Source of the DNA: Deinococcus indicus
GTDB lineage: Bacteria; Deinococcota; Deinococci; Deinococcales; Deinococcaceae
Length of the DNA stretch: 64,000 bases
Assembly (NCBI RefSeq): GCF_002198095.1
Contig: NZ_NHMK01000036.1
Span: 11,001 to 75,000, forward strand
Direction of reading: 5' to 3'
This document shows positions 22,257 to 31,278 of the stretch, piece after piece. The notes under the pieces are model-generated. The model made no database searches, was not told the origin of the DNA, and worked only from the letters and a program-made list of their open reading frames with translations. The number at the start of each line of letters is the position of its first letter. The first letter of the stretch is position 1. The position numbers were made by a program, and so were the translations under genes.

Positions 22257-22296
22257 AGAGTGTCCATCCTCCATCCTCTATCAACCATCAACTCCC

Positions 22297-23832
22297 TCAC
22301 CGCCACCGGCGTCTCGTCAGGTCTTTCACGAGGACCTGCGCGGCGTTGCGGCCCGACGCGCCCATGATGCCGCCGCCGGGGTGGGTGCTCGCGCCGGTCA
22401 GGTAGAGGCCCTGCACGCCGGGCCAGCGGTACTGGCTGGCTTTCATCCAGGGGCGGAAGGAGAACATCTGGTCGAAGCTCATTTCGAGGTGCATGACGTT
22501 CCCGCGGTGCAGGCCGAGGTTGGTTTCTAACCACTGCGGGGTCTGGACGAGTTCGCCGACGATGGTGTCGCGGGTGCCGGGCGCGTAGTGTTCGAAGGCG
22601 TTCAGGATGTTCTCGCGGGCCTCGGCCGTTCGGGTTTCCCAGGAGCCGCTGCTCAGTTCGTAGGGGTAGTACTGCGCCCAGAGCCACAGGGCCTCGCCGC
22701 CGGGCGGGGCGAGCGAGTCGTCCACGGCGCTGAAGCTCATGGCGATCAGGGGCGGGTCGCTGGTGGGTTCGCCCGCGAGGTACTCTCCGTAGCCTTTCAT
22801 GAGCTGCTGTTCGTTCTTGATCAGCAGGCCCAGGCCGACGCGGCTGTCGGGTTCCCGGTGGTTGCGGTATTTGACCTTCTCGCTCAGGGCGAGGCGCAGG
22901 ACCATGCCGAAGCCGTTGCCCACGCGGACCTGCCGGGCGGCGGCGGGTACATGCTCGTCCGGCAGGGCGCCCGCGGTGGTGAGGACGTGCGCACCGGACA
23001 CGACGGCGCGGGCGGTGTACGTCTCGCCGTTCTCCAGCCGGATGCCCTGAGCCTTCCCATCCTTGACGAGGATGTCCTTCACGGGCGCGTTCACGAACAC
23101 CTGCCCGCCATCGGATTCGATGGCGCGTTTCAGGGCTTTCGTCAGGCCGCCGCTGCCACCCTTGGGCCGCGCCACGCCGCCCTCGTGGTACAGCGGGTGC
23201 CACAGCAGAAACGGCGCACTCAGCGGGTCGCTGGGCGGCGGGCCGCTCTGCGCGGCCATCCACACCAGTGGGGCGCGGACCCGCTCGTCCGTGAAGTACT
23301 CCCGCGCCACGTCCCCGTACGGGCGCAGGATGCGCGGCAGTTGCTCCATCCAGTCCTTGCCCTTGCCGCTGGACACGACCATCTTGCCCATGTCCAGCGG
23401 TCCCGGCGCCGAATTGAACAGGTCCGCCACGGAGCGCGCGAACGGCGTCCAGTCGTCCAGGAATTTCGTGTACGCCTCGCCCTGACCGGGGAACAGTGCC
23501 TCCAGTTCCCGCGCCGTGCGCCCGGCGTCGCGGTGGATGAACCAGGGCGTCTCGCCGTCCGACGCGTGGAACATCGGGTCCACATCCAGGTAGTGCAGGC
23601 CGTGCCGGGTCAGTTCCAGTTCCCGCACCACGGGCGTCATGCGGATCAGGATGTGCGCGCTCCCGCCGTAATCGAAGCGGTACCCCGGCACGAGTTCCTC
23701 GGTGCTGACCGCCCCGCCCACGATGTGTCGCCGCTCGAACACGCCCACCTTCAGGCCCGCCTTCGCGGCGTACGCGGCCGTCACCAGCGCGTTGTGGCCC
23801 GCTCCCATCACGATCACGTCGAAATCCGGCAT
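22297..23832 (-). CDS. crtO: Carotenoid ketolase, CrtO (phytoene-desaturase-like)
   Basis: A 511-aa FAD-dependent enzyme that puts the 4-keto group on the beta-ionone ring in deinoxanthin synthesis. [18 protein letters not shown] is the FAD fold; [18 protein letters not shown] and [20 protein letters not shown] are typical CrtO blocks. The ATG (complement 23830-23832) lies 7 nt after CAGACT, a leaderless-type promoter that would drive crtO, Nudix, cruF, acyltransferase and glycosyltransferase. It diverges from a GNAT gene only about 100 bp away. Confidence 0.92.
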   Translation of the reverse strand: MPDFDVIVMGAGHNALVTAAYAAKAGLKVGVFERRHIVGGAVSTEELVPGYRFDYGGSAHILIRMTPVVRELELTRHGLHYLDVDPMFHASDGETPWFIHRDAGRTARELEALFPGQGEAYTKFLDDWTPFARSVADLFNSAPGPLDMGKMVVSSGKGKDWMEQLPRILRPYGDVAREYFTDERVRAPLVWMAAQSGPPPSDPLSAPFLLWHPLYHEGGVARPKGGSGGLTKALKRAIESDGGQVFVNAPVKDILVKDGKAQGIRLENGETYTARAVVSGAHVLTTAGALPDEHVPAAARQVRVGNGFGMVLRLALSEKVKYRNHREPDSRVGLGLLIKNEQQLMKGYGEYLAGEPTSDPPLIAMSFSAVDDSLAPPGGEALWLWAQYYPYELSSGSWETRTAEARENILNAFEHYAPGTRDTIVGELVQTPQWLETNLGLHRGNVMHLEMSFDQMFSFRPWMKASQYRWPGVQGLYLTGASTHPGGGIMGASGRNAAQVLVKDLTRRRWR

Positions 23833-23930
23833 CACGCGCAGTCTGCCACGCCCGCGCCCCGGCAGAGCGTCACCCCGCACGCAGAAGCGGCCCGCCCACT
23901 CCCCCCGCCGCGGCCGGTGCATCATGGACC

Positions 23931-24338
23931 ATGCCGCCCTTCCGCATCCGCCGCCTGGGACCCGGCGACGAGGCCGCCCTGGAACGCCTCGCGCACGACG
24001 AGACGGACTTCACGGACGAACCGCCCAGCCCGCCCCTGACCCTGGACGCCGCCCGCGCGTACCTGAACGACCCCGGCGTGTGGCACTGGCACGCCGAGGA
24101 CGACAGCGGCGACCCGCTGGACGTGATGTTCGAGGAGATCGGCGTCCGCCAGTCCTGGCGGGGGCGCGGGGTGGGCCGCGCCCTGGTCGCGGCCCTGCAC
24201 GCCCACATGCGCGAACAGGGCATTCGCAACGTGTGGGTGGCCGCCGACAGCGAGGAGGCGCAGGCGTTCTACCGCGCCTGCGGGTACGACACCGACGAGT
24301 TGCAGGGCGTGATCCTCAGCCGGACCCTGGACGGCTGA
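23931..24338 (+). CDS. GNAT-family N-acetyltransferase
   Basis: 135 aa. The acetyl-CoA pyrophosphate loop [18 protein letters not shown] lies in the middle, followed by [19 protein letters not shown], the usual C-terminal strand-helix pair. The overall layout resembles small aminoglycoside 3-N-acetyltransferase-type GNATs, but substrate cannot be inferred. The first ATG in frame (23931) is used. It diverges from crtO. Confidence 0.85.
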   Translation: MPPFRIRRLGPGDEAALERLAHDETDFTDEPPSPPLTLDAARAYLNDPGVWHWHAEDDSGDPLDVMFEEIGVRQSWRGRGVGRALVAALHAHMREQGIRNVWVAADSEEAQAFYRACGYDTDELQGVILSRTLDG

Positions 24339-24380
24339 ACCTGCGCGACAGAGGCAAGAGCAGACAGATAGTCTTCCATA

Positions 24381-24409
24381 TTGACTTTATGTTGTATAAG
24401 TACAACAAT
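24381..24409 (+). promoter_or_regulatory. Promoter with palindromic operator for the XRE gene
   Basis: TTGACT at 24381-24386 is followed 17 nt later by AACAAT (24404-24409) as a candidate -10. Between and over them lies GTTGTA-TAAG-TACAAC (24391-24406), a perfect 6-bp inverted repeat. It is AT-rich against the background and placed where an autorepressor would act. Confidence 0.55.
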
Positions 24410-24416
24410 ACGTACC

Positions 24417-24689
24417 ATGGTTGCCAAGTCCGCCGGGCGTTCCGCCGCCCTTACCCTTTACAACCGACTCCCTGTCCTGCGGGCCGAGCGGGGCCTGTCA
24501 CGCCAGGATCTGGCTGCCGCTGTCGACGTGAACTACCAGACCATCGGCTACCTGGAACGCGGCGAATACGCGCCCAGCCTTGACCTCGCCTTCCGCCTCA
24601 GCGACTACTTCGGCCTGCCCATCGAGGCGATCTTCTCCCGCGCGCCCTTCACCCCCCTCAGCGAGAAAGTCTACGGAGGTTCAGCATGA
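24417..24689 (+). CDS. XRE-family helix-turn-helix regulator
   Basis: A 90-aa single-domain DNA-binding protein. LPVLRAERGLSRQDLAAAV is helix 1-2, DVNYQTIGYLERGEYAPS the recognition region, and LDLAFRLSDYFGLPIEAIF the end of the Cro/CI fold. The ATG at 24417 is used; an upstream in-frame start at 24381 would lie within the promoter. The stop overlaps the ATG of a membrane protein (ATGA). Small XRE genes paired with a membrane protein are a common arrangement, with the regulator usually repressing its own operon. Confidence 0.9.
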   Translation: MVAKSAGRSAALTLYNRLPVLRAERGLSRQDLAAAVDVNYQTIGYLERGEYAPSLDLAFRLSDYFGLPIEAIFSRAPFTPLSEKVYGGSA

Positions 24690-25171
24690 ACACCGTCATT
24701 CCCGTCCGCCCCCTGCCCACACAGGCCCGCCGTCGCCAGATCGTCACCGTGTATGCGGCCGGGCTGCTGACGGCCCTGACCGTATTTCTGCTGCGCCTGA
24801 CCGGTTCGTTCGACGCGGCTTTCGACGCGGGGCGCGGACCCATACTGGCCACCCTGGCCCTGGCGACCGCTGCCATCCTTCTCGGAGTGGCGCACCTTGC
24901 CTTTCCGGATCGTCTGGGGCTGCCTCGTGCCGATGCTGCGTATCTGGATGAACGGCAGGCCTCGCGGATCGCGCAGGCGAACTCATTGGCCTACCGCTGG
25001 GTGGTCAAGGTACTCCTGTTCTGCGTGGTCCTCTTCGTCTTCTTCGGTCCCAGCCTCCCTGCTTTCGAACGACCGGATGGCCTTCAGGGTGTCGCGCTCC
25101 TGACTCTGCTGTTCATCCCTTTTCTTCCCACTGCAATTCTCGCCTGGACCGAGCCCGACACAGCCGAGTAA
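24686..25171 (+). CDS. Membrane protein paired with XRE regulator
   Basis: A 161-aa protein with four membrane segments (around residues 22-40, 53-72, 103-123 and 133-153). Between segments 2 and 3 is YLDERQASRIAQANSLAYR, similar to the DER(E/Q) helix of DUF2178-like membrane proteins that often accompany XRE regulators. Function unknown. It overlaps the regulator by 4 nt with a GGAGG upstream of its ATG. Confidence 0.78.
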   Translation: MNTVIPVRPLPTQARRRQIVTVYAAGLLTALTVFLLRLTGSFDAAFDAGRGPILATLALATAAILLGVAHLAFPDRLGLPRADAAYLDERQASRIAQANSLAYRWVVKVLLFCVVLFVFFGPSLPAFERPDGLQGVALLTLLFIPFLPTAILAWTEPDTAE

Positions 25172-25179
25172 ACCCAGTA

Positions 25180-25277
25180 CGGGTCCGTATGGATCGGGTG
25201 AGAGTCTCCGGGAATGGAGTTGACAACCGCCTGCCTTTCCGGCTGGAGGCCGAAACAGACGGAATTCGTCCCAGCAG
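25180..25277. repeat. Degenerate long copy of the intergenic repeat
   Basis: GGTCCGTATGGAT, GGGTGAGAGTCTCCGGGAAT and GAAACAGACGGAATTCGTCC align in order with the internal and right-end parts of the 9.5-kb copy. It starts a few bases after the membrane protein stop. Confidence 0.55.
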
Positions 25278-25316
25278 ACAGAGGCGAGTAAGAGTGAGGG
25301 GGGTACGCTGTGACGC

Positions 25317-25547
25317 ATGTTCGGTCGTCGCGTGCCCCCCCATATCGTGTTCGCCTCTAGCGTTGCGCTGGCCGCGTTGTGTGCGGTGCTGGCGTTCCTG
25401 GCCGCGCAGTCCCAGAGTTGGGTGTGGGTGGCGGTGGCGGCGGTGCTGGCCGTGTGGTTCGCGGTGGATGCGTTCCGGTCGTTCTCGTGGGTTCAGGAGA
25501 AGAAACGCCTGGATGCCGAGAAGGCCGCCCGGAACGGTCACCGCTGA
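25317..25547 (+). CDS. Small two-helix membrane protein
   Basis: A 76-aa protein with two membrane segments (IVFASSVALAALCAVLAFLA and VWVAVAAVLAVWFAV), then a charged cytosolic tail. Family not recognised. TACGCT lies 7 nt before the ATG, the leaderless pattern, which supports this start and that it is expressed. Confidence 0.7.
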   Translation: MFGRRVPPHIVFASSVALAALCAVLAFLAAQSQSWVWVAVAAVLAVWFAVDAFRSFSWVQEKKRLDAEKAARNGHR

Positions 25548-25569
25548 GGGGCCGCCACCACCTTCTGCC

Positions 25570-26178
25570 TCACTGTGACTGCCCTGCGGTCGCGGTTTTC
25601 CTGATCCAGTAGCGCATGGGTTTGGGCGTTTCGTGGTCGTCGCCCAGATCCTTCCAGCTCAGGGTGGTGGTCAGGTCCGGGCGTTCGGTGTAGCCGCGCG
25701 CGGCCCAGAAGGCGTGGTGCGTGCGGTACGGGGTGGGCCGCGCCGGGTGGTTGTCCGGGCGCTGTACAGCGCAGAACGCGGTGGTGTGCAGGCCCAGGCG
25801 TGCGGCGTGCGCCTCGCGGTGGTCGAAGAAGGCGTGGCCCAGGCCGCGTCCGCGGTACTCGGCGGTCAGGACGCTCTCGCCCAGGTACAGCACGTCCTGC
25901 GGGTCGAATTCCGGGGCGTGCAGCGGCGCGCGGATGTCGTCGGTCTCCTGCGCGAGCGGCAGGGCGCTGCTGGCCCCGACGATGGTGTCGCCGTTGCGGG
26001 CCAGCACGATGATGGCGTCCGGGGCGTCCAGGTACGTCTGCAGGTAGCGTTCCTCGTAGGCGGGGTCGCCGTCGTACAGGTACGGGTACGCGCGGAACAC
26101 CAGGGTTCGCAGGCGGGCCAGCGCGGGAATGAACGGGGCGAGGTCCGCGCCGCCGACGGTGGTGACGCTCAGGCTCAA
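25570..26178 (-). CDS. GNAT-family N-acetyltransferase
   Basis: 202 aa. The acetyl-CoA loop VLTAEYRGRGLGHAFFDHRE lies near residues 110-130. The protein has a long N-terminal part (YPYLYDGDPAYEERYLQTY) seen in one group of conserved GNATs. There is no ATG in place; a TTG (complement 26176-26178) overlaps the SnoaL-like stop as TTGA, so translational coupling is likely. Substrate unknown. Confidence 0.82.
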   Translation of the reverse strand: MSLSVTTVGGADLAPFIPALARLRTLVFRAYPYLYDGDPAYEERYLQTYLDAPDAIIVLARNGDTIVGASSALPLAQETDDIRAPLHAPEFDPQDVLYLGESVLTAEYRGRGLGHAFFDHREAHAARLGLHTTAFCAVQRPDNHPARPTPYRTHHAFWAARGYTERPDLTTTLSWKDLGDDHETPKPMRYWIRKTATAGQSQ

Positions 26179-26600
26179 GCGCTGCCCTGCTCGACCTGCC
26201 GGGTCCAGTCCGCGAGGTTGTAGTAGTTGGTGACGCGCGCGATCTTCCCGCCGCGCAGGTCGAAGAACGCCCCGACCGGCAGCACGTAGCGCTGCCCTTG
26301 CGCTTTGGGCAGGCCGGGGTCGGTTCTCAGGTACTCGCCGTGAATGACGAACTCGGCGCTGGCGCGCGTGCCGTCCGGGGTGGCCATGACGACCACGTCC
26401 TCGGCCCGCTCGCGGTAGTGGGCGTCCATCTTTGCTAGGAAGGCCCGGAACGCCTCCAGGCCGGTCTGGGTGTCGCCCTCGTTGATGTCGTGTCGCACGT
26501 CGTCGGTCAGCAGGGCCAGCATGCCCGCCGCGTCGCCGCGGTTGAAGGCGTCGTAGTAGGCCTGCACGAGCTGAACGGCTGTCTGGGTGGCGTCGGTCAT
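26175..26600 (-). CDS. SnoaL-like / NTF2-fold protein (nuclear transport factor 2 family)
   Basis: 141 aa. VQLVQAYYDAFNRGDAAGML is the standard N-terminal helix of ketosteroid-isomerase-like SnoaL proteins, and GAFFDLRGGKIARVTNYYN the final strands. Members are isomerases, hydrolases or ligand binders; no substrate is evident. The ATG at 26600 is 7 nt after TATCCT (leaderless), favoured over an ATG 17 codons upstream. It is the first gene of a two-gene unit with the GNAT. Confidence 0.85.
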   Translation of the reverse strand: MTDATQTAVQLVQAYYDAFNRGDAAGMLALLTDDVRHDINEGDTQTGLEAFRAFLAKMDAHYRERAEDVVVMATPDGTRASAEFVIHGEYLRTDPGLPKAQGQRYVLPVGAFFDLRGGKIARVTNYYNLADWTRQVEQGSA

Positions 26601-26804
26601 GCCCGTCAGGATACGGCAGTCGCCCGGCCGGGCCGTCCGTGCGCGCGTCATGGAACGCCCAGGCTTCCCTCATGAGGCCCGGCCATGCTGCCCTGCGGGG
26701 AAATGTGCGGTCACGCGCGAGTATTTCTGCTACTTTAGGAACAATTTACCCACACCTGCCGCGCCCAGAACGCCCAGGGACGCTTTCAACGGAGGAGTCA
26801 ACGC

Positions 26805-28214
26805 GTGAAATCAATCCGGTACATCGTTACCCGCCCCTGCCTGCAGGAAGGCAGCCTGCGCCTCCTCAAGTACCTGGAAAGCACCTTCCCGAACGCGGGA
26901 CCGGCCGTACTGGTCGACGAGAAGGGCGAGGAGCACGCGGTGCAGGTGGACCTGGACCGCATGCGGGTGTGGGGGCTGGGCGGGCTGTACCACGCGCAGC
27001 ACCTGGGCGTGAACGACGTGCTGATCCTCACGCTGCTCGCTCCGGGGCGCTATCAGGTCGAGACGGTCGTCAAGCCGCACGCGCCGCAGCCGCCGCCCCG
27101 CCGGGAGGTGCCGCGCGTCCCGGAGACGCGGCGCGTGGTGGTGTCGTCCACGCCGCACGTCCGGGAGGTCCGCCTGCAGGAGGTCCGTCCGGAAGCGCCG
27201 GCCACCCGTCCCCCTGAACCGCGCCCCGCCCAGGCTCCCGAGGCCCGCTCCTCCGAGGGCCGCGCCGCGCGTCAGCCCGAGCCGCGCGTGACCGAGGTGC
27301 GCGCCGCCGATGCTCGTTCCGCCGAGGTCACCCCGCAGCGGCCCGCGCCGGTCGCCCTGACCCCGGACCTGCCGGCCGCCGGAACGGGCGGAACGGCCGT
27401 CCCCGCCGGCGGGAGCAGCGCCGTGCGTCCCGTGGTGTCCGGACGCTCCGCCGCGCCGCTGCGGACGCTGGACGTGACCTTCGAGACGCCGGAACGCACT
27501 CCGCTGGCAGCCGGGCCGGTCGCCAGCGGCCCGGTCCTGTCCGCCGCGTCCCTGGACGCCGAGCCGCAACTCGCGGAACTCGCGCGCCTGACCGGCTACC
27601 GCCTGGAACACCTGGGCGGCGGCGTGCTGCGCCTGAACGCCGAACTCGGCACCCACGGGTACTCGGTGCTCGTGGCGACCAGCGAGGCCGCGCTTCAGAC
27701 GCCCGCCTGGAAGGAGAACGCCGACTACTGCGTGCTGCTGACCACCGAGGACGGCCGCCCCGCGAACACGCCCTGCCTGACCCGCGAGGCGCTGACCGCG
27801 CTGATCGAGCACGCCCACCTCGCGCCGCTGTCCCCGGTGGACCTGCGCGGCTACTGGAAGGCCGGCAGCATCGACCTGGAGTCGGCGGCCAGCGTGGCGG
27901 AACTCGTCAGTTCCCACCTCGCGCAGCGCGGCGCGTTCAGCTTCGTGCTGCTCACGCTGTCGCAGCAGCCGGCGCACTCGGTGGTCAGCGTCCCGCGCCT
28001 CGCGGAGCGGCTGGGCAGCGGCGTGAACTACGCCGAGCTGGGCAGCATCCTCGACACCCTGACCCGCCCGCCGTTCCTGGCCCTGACACCGCTGCCCGGC
28101 GGGCAGTACCTGCTGCGCGTGGGCGTGCCGGACCTGCTGAACGAACTGGCCGAGTACGCCGACGGCGTGCGCCGCCGCGTGCGTCCCGCCGCGCGTGAGG
28201 CCGTGCCCGCCTGA
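26805..28214 (+). CDS. Unrecognised three-part protein with B3/AbrB-like N-terminal domain
   Basis: 469 aa, not assigned to a family. Residues 1-85 are beta-rich, with [20 protein letters not shown] and [15 protein letters not shown], a pattern resembling B3/swapped-hairpin DNA-binding barrels. Residues 86-215 form a Pro/Arg/Ala/Glu-rich linker, probably disordered. Residues 220-469 are globular, with [19 protein letters not shown] and a late helical stretch ([19 protein letters not shown]) that could be a winged helix. It starts with GTG, with GGAGGAG 8 nt upstream. A nucleic-acid role is a guess from the first domain only. Confidence 0.7.
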   Translation: MKSIRYIVTRPCLQEGSLRLLKYLESTFPNAGPAVLVDEKGEEHAVQVDLDRMRVWGLGGLYHAQHLGVNDVLILTLLAPGRYQVETVVKPHAPQPPPRREVPRVPETRRVVVSSTPHVREVRLQEVRPEAPATRPPEPRPAQAPEARSSEGRAARQPEPRVTEVRAADARSAEVTPQRPAPVALTPDLPAAGTGGTAVPAGGSSAVRPVVSGRSAAPLRTLDVTFETPERTPLAAGPVASGPVLSAASLDAEPQLAELARLTGYRLEHLGGGVLRLNAELGTHGYSVLVATSEAALQTPAWKENADYCVLLTTEDGRPANTPCLTREALTALIEHAHLAPLSPVDLRGYWKAGSIDLESAASVAELVSSHLAQRGAFSFVLLTLSQQPAHSVVSVPRLAERLGSGVNYAELGSILDTLTRPPFLALTPLPGGQYLLRVGVPDLLNELAEYADGVRRRVRPAAREAVPA

Positions 28215-28228
28215 GCGTCCCTGCCCCC

Positions 28229-28267
28229 GACGCGCCCCCCGGACCCTGACAGGCCGGGGGGCGCGTC
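28229..28267. terminator. Strong GC hairpin after the 469-aa gene
   Basis: GACGCGCCCCCCGG and CCGGGGGGCGCGTC form a perfect 14-bp stem with an 11-nt loop, 14 nt after the stop codon. No U-tract follows. Confidence 0.6.
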
Positions 28268-28351
28268 CATCCAATGGGGGCCAGTGGGGGCCAGGGGGGG
28301 ATGGTGTCCGCCGCGCCCGTCGCGTCCGGACGGGCGCCCTACACTGCCCCC

Positions 28352-29416
28352 GTGTCCCCGTCCGCCGCTGGCCCGTCTGTTGCGCCCCCGTCCGTTCCGG
28401 TCTCCCCGCTCCCGCTTCCGGAGCTGCGCGCGGCGCTGCTGGCGTGGTTCGACCGCACCGGCCGCTCCCTGCCCTGGCGGGCCGGCGCCGAGGGCGCGCG
28501 GGACCCCTACCGCGTGTGGGTGGCGGAAATCCTGCTCCAGCAGACGCAGGTGGCGCGTGGGCAGATCTACTATGACCGCTTTCTGACAGCCTTCCCGACC
28601 GTGCAGGCGCTGGCCGACGCGCCGCAGGAGGCGGTCCTGAAAGCCTGGGAGGGCTGCGGGTACTACGCCCGCGCCCGCAACCTGCACCGCGCCGCGCAGC
28701 AGGTCGCGCAGGACGGCTTCCCCGGCTCGTACGACGGGTGGCTGGCCCTGCCGGGCGTCGGGCCGTACACGGCGGCGGCCGTCAGCAGCCTCGCCCTGAA
28801 CGAGGCGCGCGCCGTGAACGACGGCAACGTCCGCCGCGTCCTGGCCCGCCTGCACGCCGAACCGCAGCCCACGCCCGCCTGGGTGCAGGCCCGCGCGGAC
28901 GCGCTGCTGGACCCGGCGCGGCCCGGCGCGTGGAACGAGGCGGTCATGGACCTGGGCGCCACGGTCTGCACGCCCGCCGCGCCCCGCTGCGACGCCTGCC
29001 CGCTGCGGGTGTGGTGCGCGGCGTTCGCGTCCGGCACGCCCGCGGCCTATCCGGCCCCGAAGGTCCGCGCCGCCGCGCAGGAGGTGACGGTCGTGGCGGT
29101 GCTGATCGGCACGCCGCACCGCGCGGTTCTGGAACGCCGCAGCGGCGCGCTGCTGGGCGGCCTGATGGGCCTGCCTGCCGAACCGCTCGCCGCCGGCGAG
29201 ACCGTGCAGGACGCCCTGACGCGGCTGTGCGCCCGCCTGCCTGCCCGTCCCGGCGCGTTCCTGGGCCGCCTGACGCACGCCATGACGCACCGCCGCGTCA
29301 CGCTGCACCTGCACGCCGCGCAGGCCGACCTGCCGCTCCGCATGGTGGCTGACGAAGCCCTGTCCCGGCTGGATCAGAAGGCGCTGGCCCTGGCCGCGCA
29401 GCCCGCCCTGCTGTAG
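28352..29416 (+). CDS. mutY: Adenine DNA glycosylase (A/G-specific)
   Basis: A 354-aa DNA repair enzyme removing adenine opposite 8-oxoguanine. The helix-hairpin-helix is [12 protein letters not shown], the catalytic Asp lies in [11 protein letters not shown], and the 4Fe-4S ligands are C-X6-C-X2-C-X5-C in [17 protein letters not shown]. The early [13 protein letters not shown] carries the catalytic Glu. The C-terminal part is a NUDIX-like 8-oxoG recognition domain ([14 protein letters not shown]). The GTG at 28352 is chosen because TACACT lies 6 nt upstream (leaderless). The first 25 residues are Pro/Ser-rich. Confidence 0.93.
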   Translation: MSPSAAGPSVAPPSVPVSPLPLPELRAALLAWFDRTGRSLPWRAGAEGARDPYRVWVAEILLQQTQVARGQIYYDRFLTAFPTVQALADAPQEAVLKAWEGCGYYARARNLHRAAQQVAQDGFPGSYDGWLALPGVGPYTAAAVSSLALNEARAVNDGNVRRVLARLHAEPQPTPAWVQARADALLDPARPGAWNEAVMDLGATVCTPAAPRCDACPLRVWCAAFASGTPAAYPAPKVRAAAQEVTVVAVLIGTPHRAVLERRSGALLGGLMGLPAEPLAAGETVQDALTRLCARLPARPGAFLGRLTHAMTHRRVTLHLHAAQADLPLRMVADEALSRLDQKALALAAQPALL

Positions 29417-29506
29417 CCCGCGCTGCTGTGACCGCCCCCACACGCGCGGCCGCCGCTTCGTCCGTTCGGGGGACGCGCCGCCCGCCCGCCGCGTTAGACT
29501 GGGCGC

Positions 29507-30337
29507 ATGTCGTCCGAGCCGCTCAAAGTCGCAGTCCAGACCTTTCAGAAAACGCGGAATGCGACCCGCGGCGCCCTGCTGTGGGGCTATGAACAGCGTC
29601 TGGCCCGCGAGGTACGCGCCCACGGGCACCTGCCCCGCCACCTGGGCCTGATTCTCGACGGAAACCGCCGTTTCGCGCGCGCCAGCGGCCTGCAACGCGA
29701 GGTGGGGCACTCCATCGGGGCGGACAAGGCCCACGAGGTGCTGCAGTGGTGCCTGGAACTCGGGATTCCCGCCGCGACCATCTGGGTGCTGTCCACCGAC
29801 AACAAGAGCCGCGACCCCTCTGAACTGGCGCACATCCTGGGCCTGCTGGAAAAGGAAGCCCGCAGCCTCGCTACCGACCCCCGCATTCACGCCAACCGCG
29901 TCCGGGTACGCGCCATCGGGCAGCACGACGGCTTTCCGCCGCAGGTGCTGGCCGCCCTGAAGGACCTGGAAGAGAAGACGGCTCACTACGACGGCATGCG
30001 CCTGAACATCGCCGTCGGGTACGGGGGCCGCGAGGAGATCGTGGACGCCGTCAAACGCCACCTGACCGCCCAGGCGCAGGCCGGGCAGACCCTGGCGCAG
30101 GCAGCCGCCGACCTCGGGCCCGACCACATCAGCGCGCACCTGTACGCCGCCGACATCCCGGACCCGGACTTCATCATCCGCACCAGCGGCGAGATCCGCC
30201 TGTCTGGATTCATGCTGTGGCAGAGCGTGTACTCCGAGTACTACTTCTGCGACGTGTACTGGCCCGGCTTCCGCCGCGTGGACTTCCTGCGCGCCCTGCG
30301 GGACTTCCAGGGCCGCGACCGCCGCTTCGGCCGCTGA
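29507..30337 (+). CDS. uppS: cis-Prenyltransferase (isoprenyl transferase, UppS family)
   Basis: 276 aa. It shows [16 protein letters not shown] (region I with the catalytic Asp), [15 protein letters not shown], and the C-terminal diphosphate-binding block [16 protein letters not shown] followed by [14 protein letters not shown]. The usual DGNGRWA is DGNRRFA here, a variant also found in short-chain cis-prenyl synthases of actinobacteria, so product length (undecaprenyl or shorter) is open. The leaderless pattern TAGACT plus 6 nt precedes the ATG. A long perfect hairpin follows. Confidence 0.9.
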   Translation: MSSEPLKVAVQTFQKTRNATRGALLWGYEQRLAREVRAHGHLPRHLGLILDGNRRFARASGLQREVGHSIGADKAHEVLQWCLELGIPAATIWVLSTDNKSRDPSELAHILGLLEKEARSLATDPRIHANRVRVRAIGQHDGFPPQVLAALKDLEEKTAHYDGMRLNIAVGYGGREEIVDAVKRHLTAQAQAGQTLAQAAADLGPDHISAHLYAADIPDPDFIIRTSGEIRLSGFMLWQSVYSEYYFCDVYWPGFRRVDFLRALRDFQGRDRRFGR

Positions 30338-30351
30338 CGCGGGGCAGGACA

Positions 30352-30392
30352 GGCGGCGGGGTCAGGAGCGGTCAGTTCCTGACCCCGCCGCC
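30352..30392. terminator. Long perfect hairpin after uppS
   Basis: GGCGGCGGGGTCAGGA pairs over 16 bp with TCCTGACCCCGCCGCC around a 9-nt loop, 14 nt after the stop. It probably terminates or stabilises the uppS transcript. The rest of the gap up to 30632 shows no gene or other clear signal. Confidence 0.65.
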
Positions 30393-30632
30393 GTGTCGGG
30401 CGGCCGGACACCGGCTCTTCATGAAGATGCCCCGCTGCCCCTGACTGGAGCGGTACCGCGCCGCTGCCCGACACCCCTGACGGGGGAGTGACGGGATGCG
30501 CTTGACCCGGCCGCCCTCGACTGGCAGGCGAGATTTCCTGATTTCGAGCGGTTTTTCACGTTCCTGGCAGCGGCGACCAAACGGCCGCGCAGTCCCGGAT
30601 CGTCCAGCAGCGTCCGTGAGGCCCTCCAGACC

Positions 30633-30666
30633 TGTAAGCCGGTCGTAAGACCCACCTTCCTACGCT
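30633..30666 (+). promoter_or_regulatory. Promoter with 11-bp-phased direct repeat, upstream of the DUF11 operon
   Basis: TGTAAGCCGGTCGTAAGA contains GTAAG twice, 11 bp apart, the spacing bound by OmpR/PhoB-type regulators. Ten nt later comes a TACGCT -10. The same layout occurs at 41416. The start codon is 62 nt downstream, so the mRNA has a leader with a ribosome-binding site. Confidence 0.55.
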
Positions 30667-30728
30667 GCGGGCAGTTCCAGCCCCTGGTCTGCCCCAGGCA
30701 GTCCTTCCGCCCCCGCCAAGGAGATCGC

Positions 30729-31226
30729 ATGAAGACCCGTACCCCCATCCTGCTCACCGCCCTGCTGGTCGGCACGGCCCTCGCGCAGGGCGCCGCGCCG
30801 CTCAGCCTGAACCTCAACATGTCCCTGGTGCGCAGCGTCAAGGTGGACGGCAAGGTGACCGAACAGTTCTCGCCCAGCCCCAGCAACGTCCAGCCCGGCG
30901 ACCTGATCAGTCAGGTGGTCAACGTGCGCAACACCGGGAGCCGGTCCATCAAGAACGTGCCCGTCACGCTGCCTGTTCCCAAGAACACCGTCTACGTGGC
31001 CCCCGAGAAGGACATGAGCGTGGCCCGCACCGAGTACTCCATCGACGGCGGCAAGACCTTCGCGGCCGCTCCCCTGAAGAAGAAGGTCACCGTCACCGAG
31101 AACGGCAAGACGGTCACCCGCGAGGTCGAGGTCAAGCCCAACGAGTACAACGCCGTCCGCTGGACCATCACCGAAATCAACGCGAACCAGACCCTGAAAC
31201 TCGGCTACCGCATTCAGGTCCGCTGA
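30729..31226 (+). CDS. Secreted single-domain DUF11-like protein
   Basis: 165 aa with a signal peptide (ILLTALLVGTALAQGA). The mature part is one Ig-like DUF11-type domain: VQPGDLISQVVNVRNTGSRS, NVPVTLPVPKNTVYVA, then SIDGGKTF and the final WTITEINANQTLKLGYRIQV. AAGGAGAT lies 7 nt before the ATG. It is the first gene of a run of four secreted proteins. A role as a small envelope or assembly subunit is inferred from context only. Confidence 0.82.
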   Translation: MKTRTPILLTALLVGTALAQGAAPLSLNLNMSLVRSVKVDGKVTEQFSPSPSNVQPGDLISQVVNVRNTGSRSIKNVPVTLPVPKNTVYVAPEKDMSVARTEYSIDGGKTFAAAPLKKKVTVTENGKTVTREVEVKPNEYNAVRWTITEINANQTLKLGYRIQVR

Positions 31227-31278
31227 GACGCTGCCCCGCCCCCGAACACCGCGCCCCCCCTTTCCCCGGAGGAACACC

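Noticed and set aside
30338..30728. Possible gene in the 390-bp gap before the DUF11 operon
   Set aside because: Frames here lack RBS and coding character; the gap is explained by a terminator hairpin and the direct-repeat promoter.
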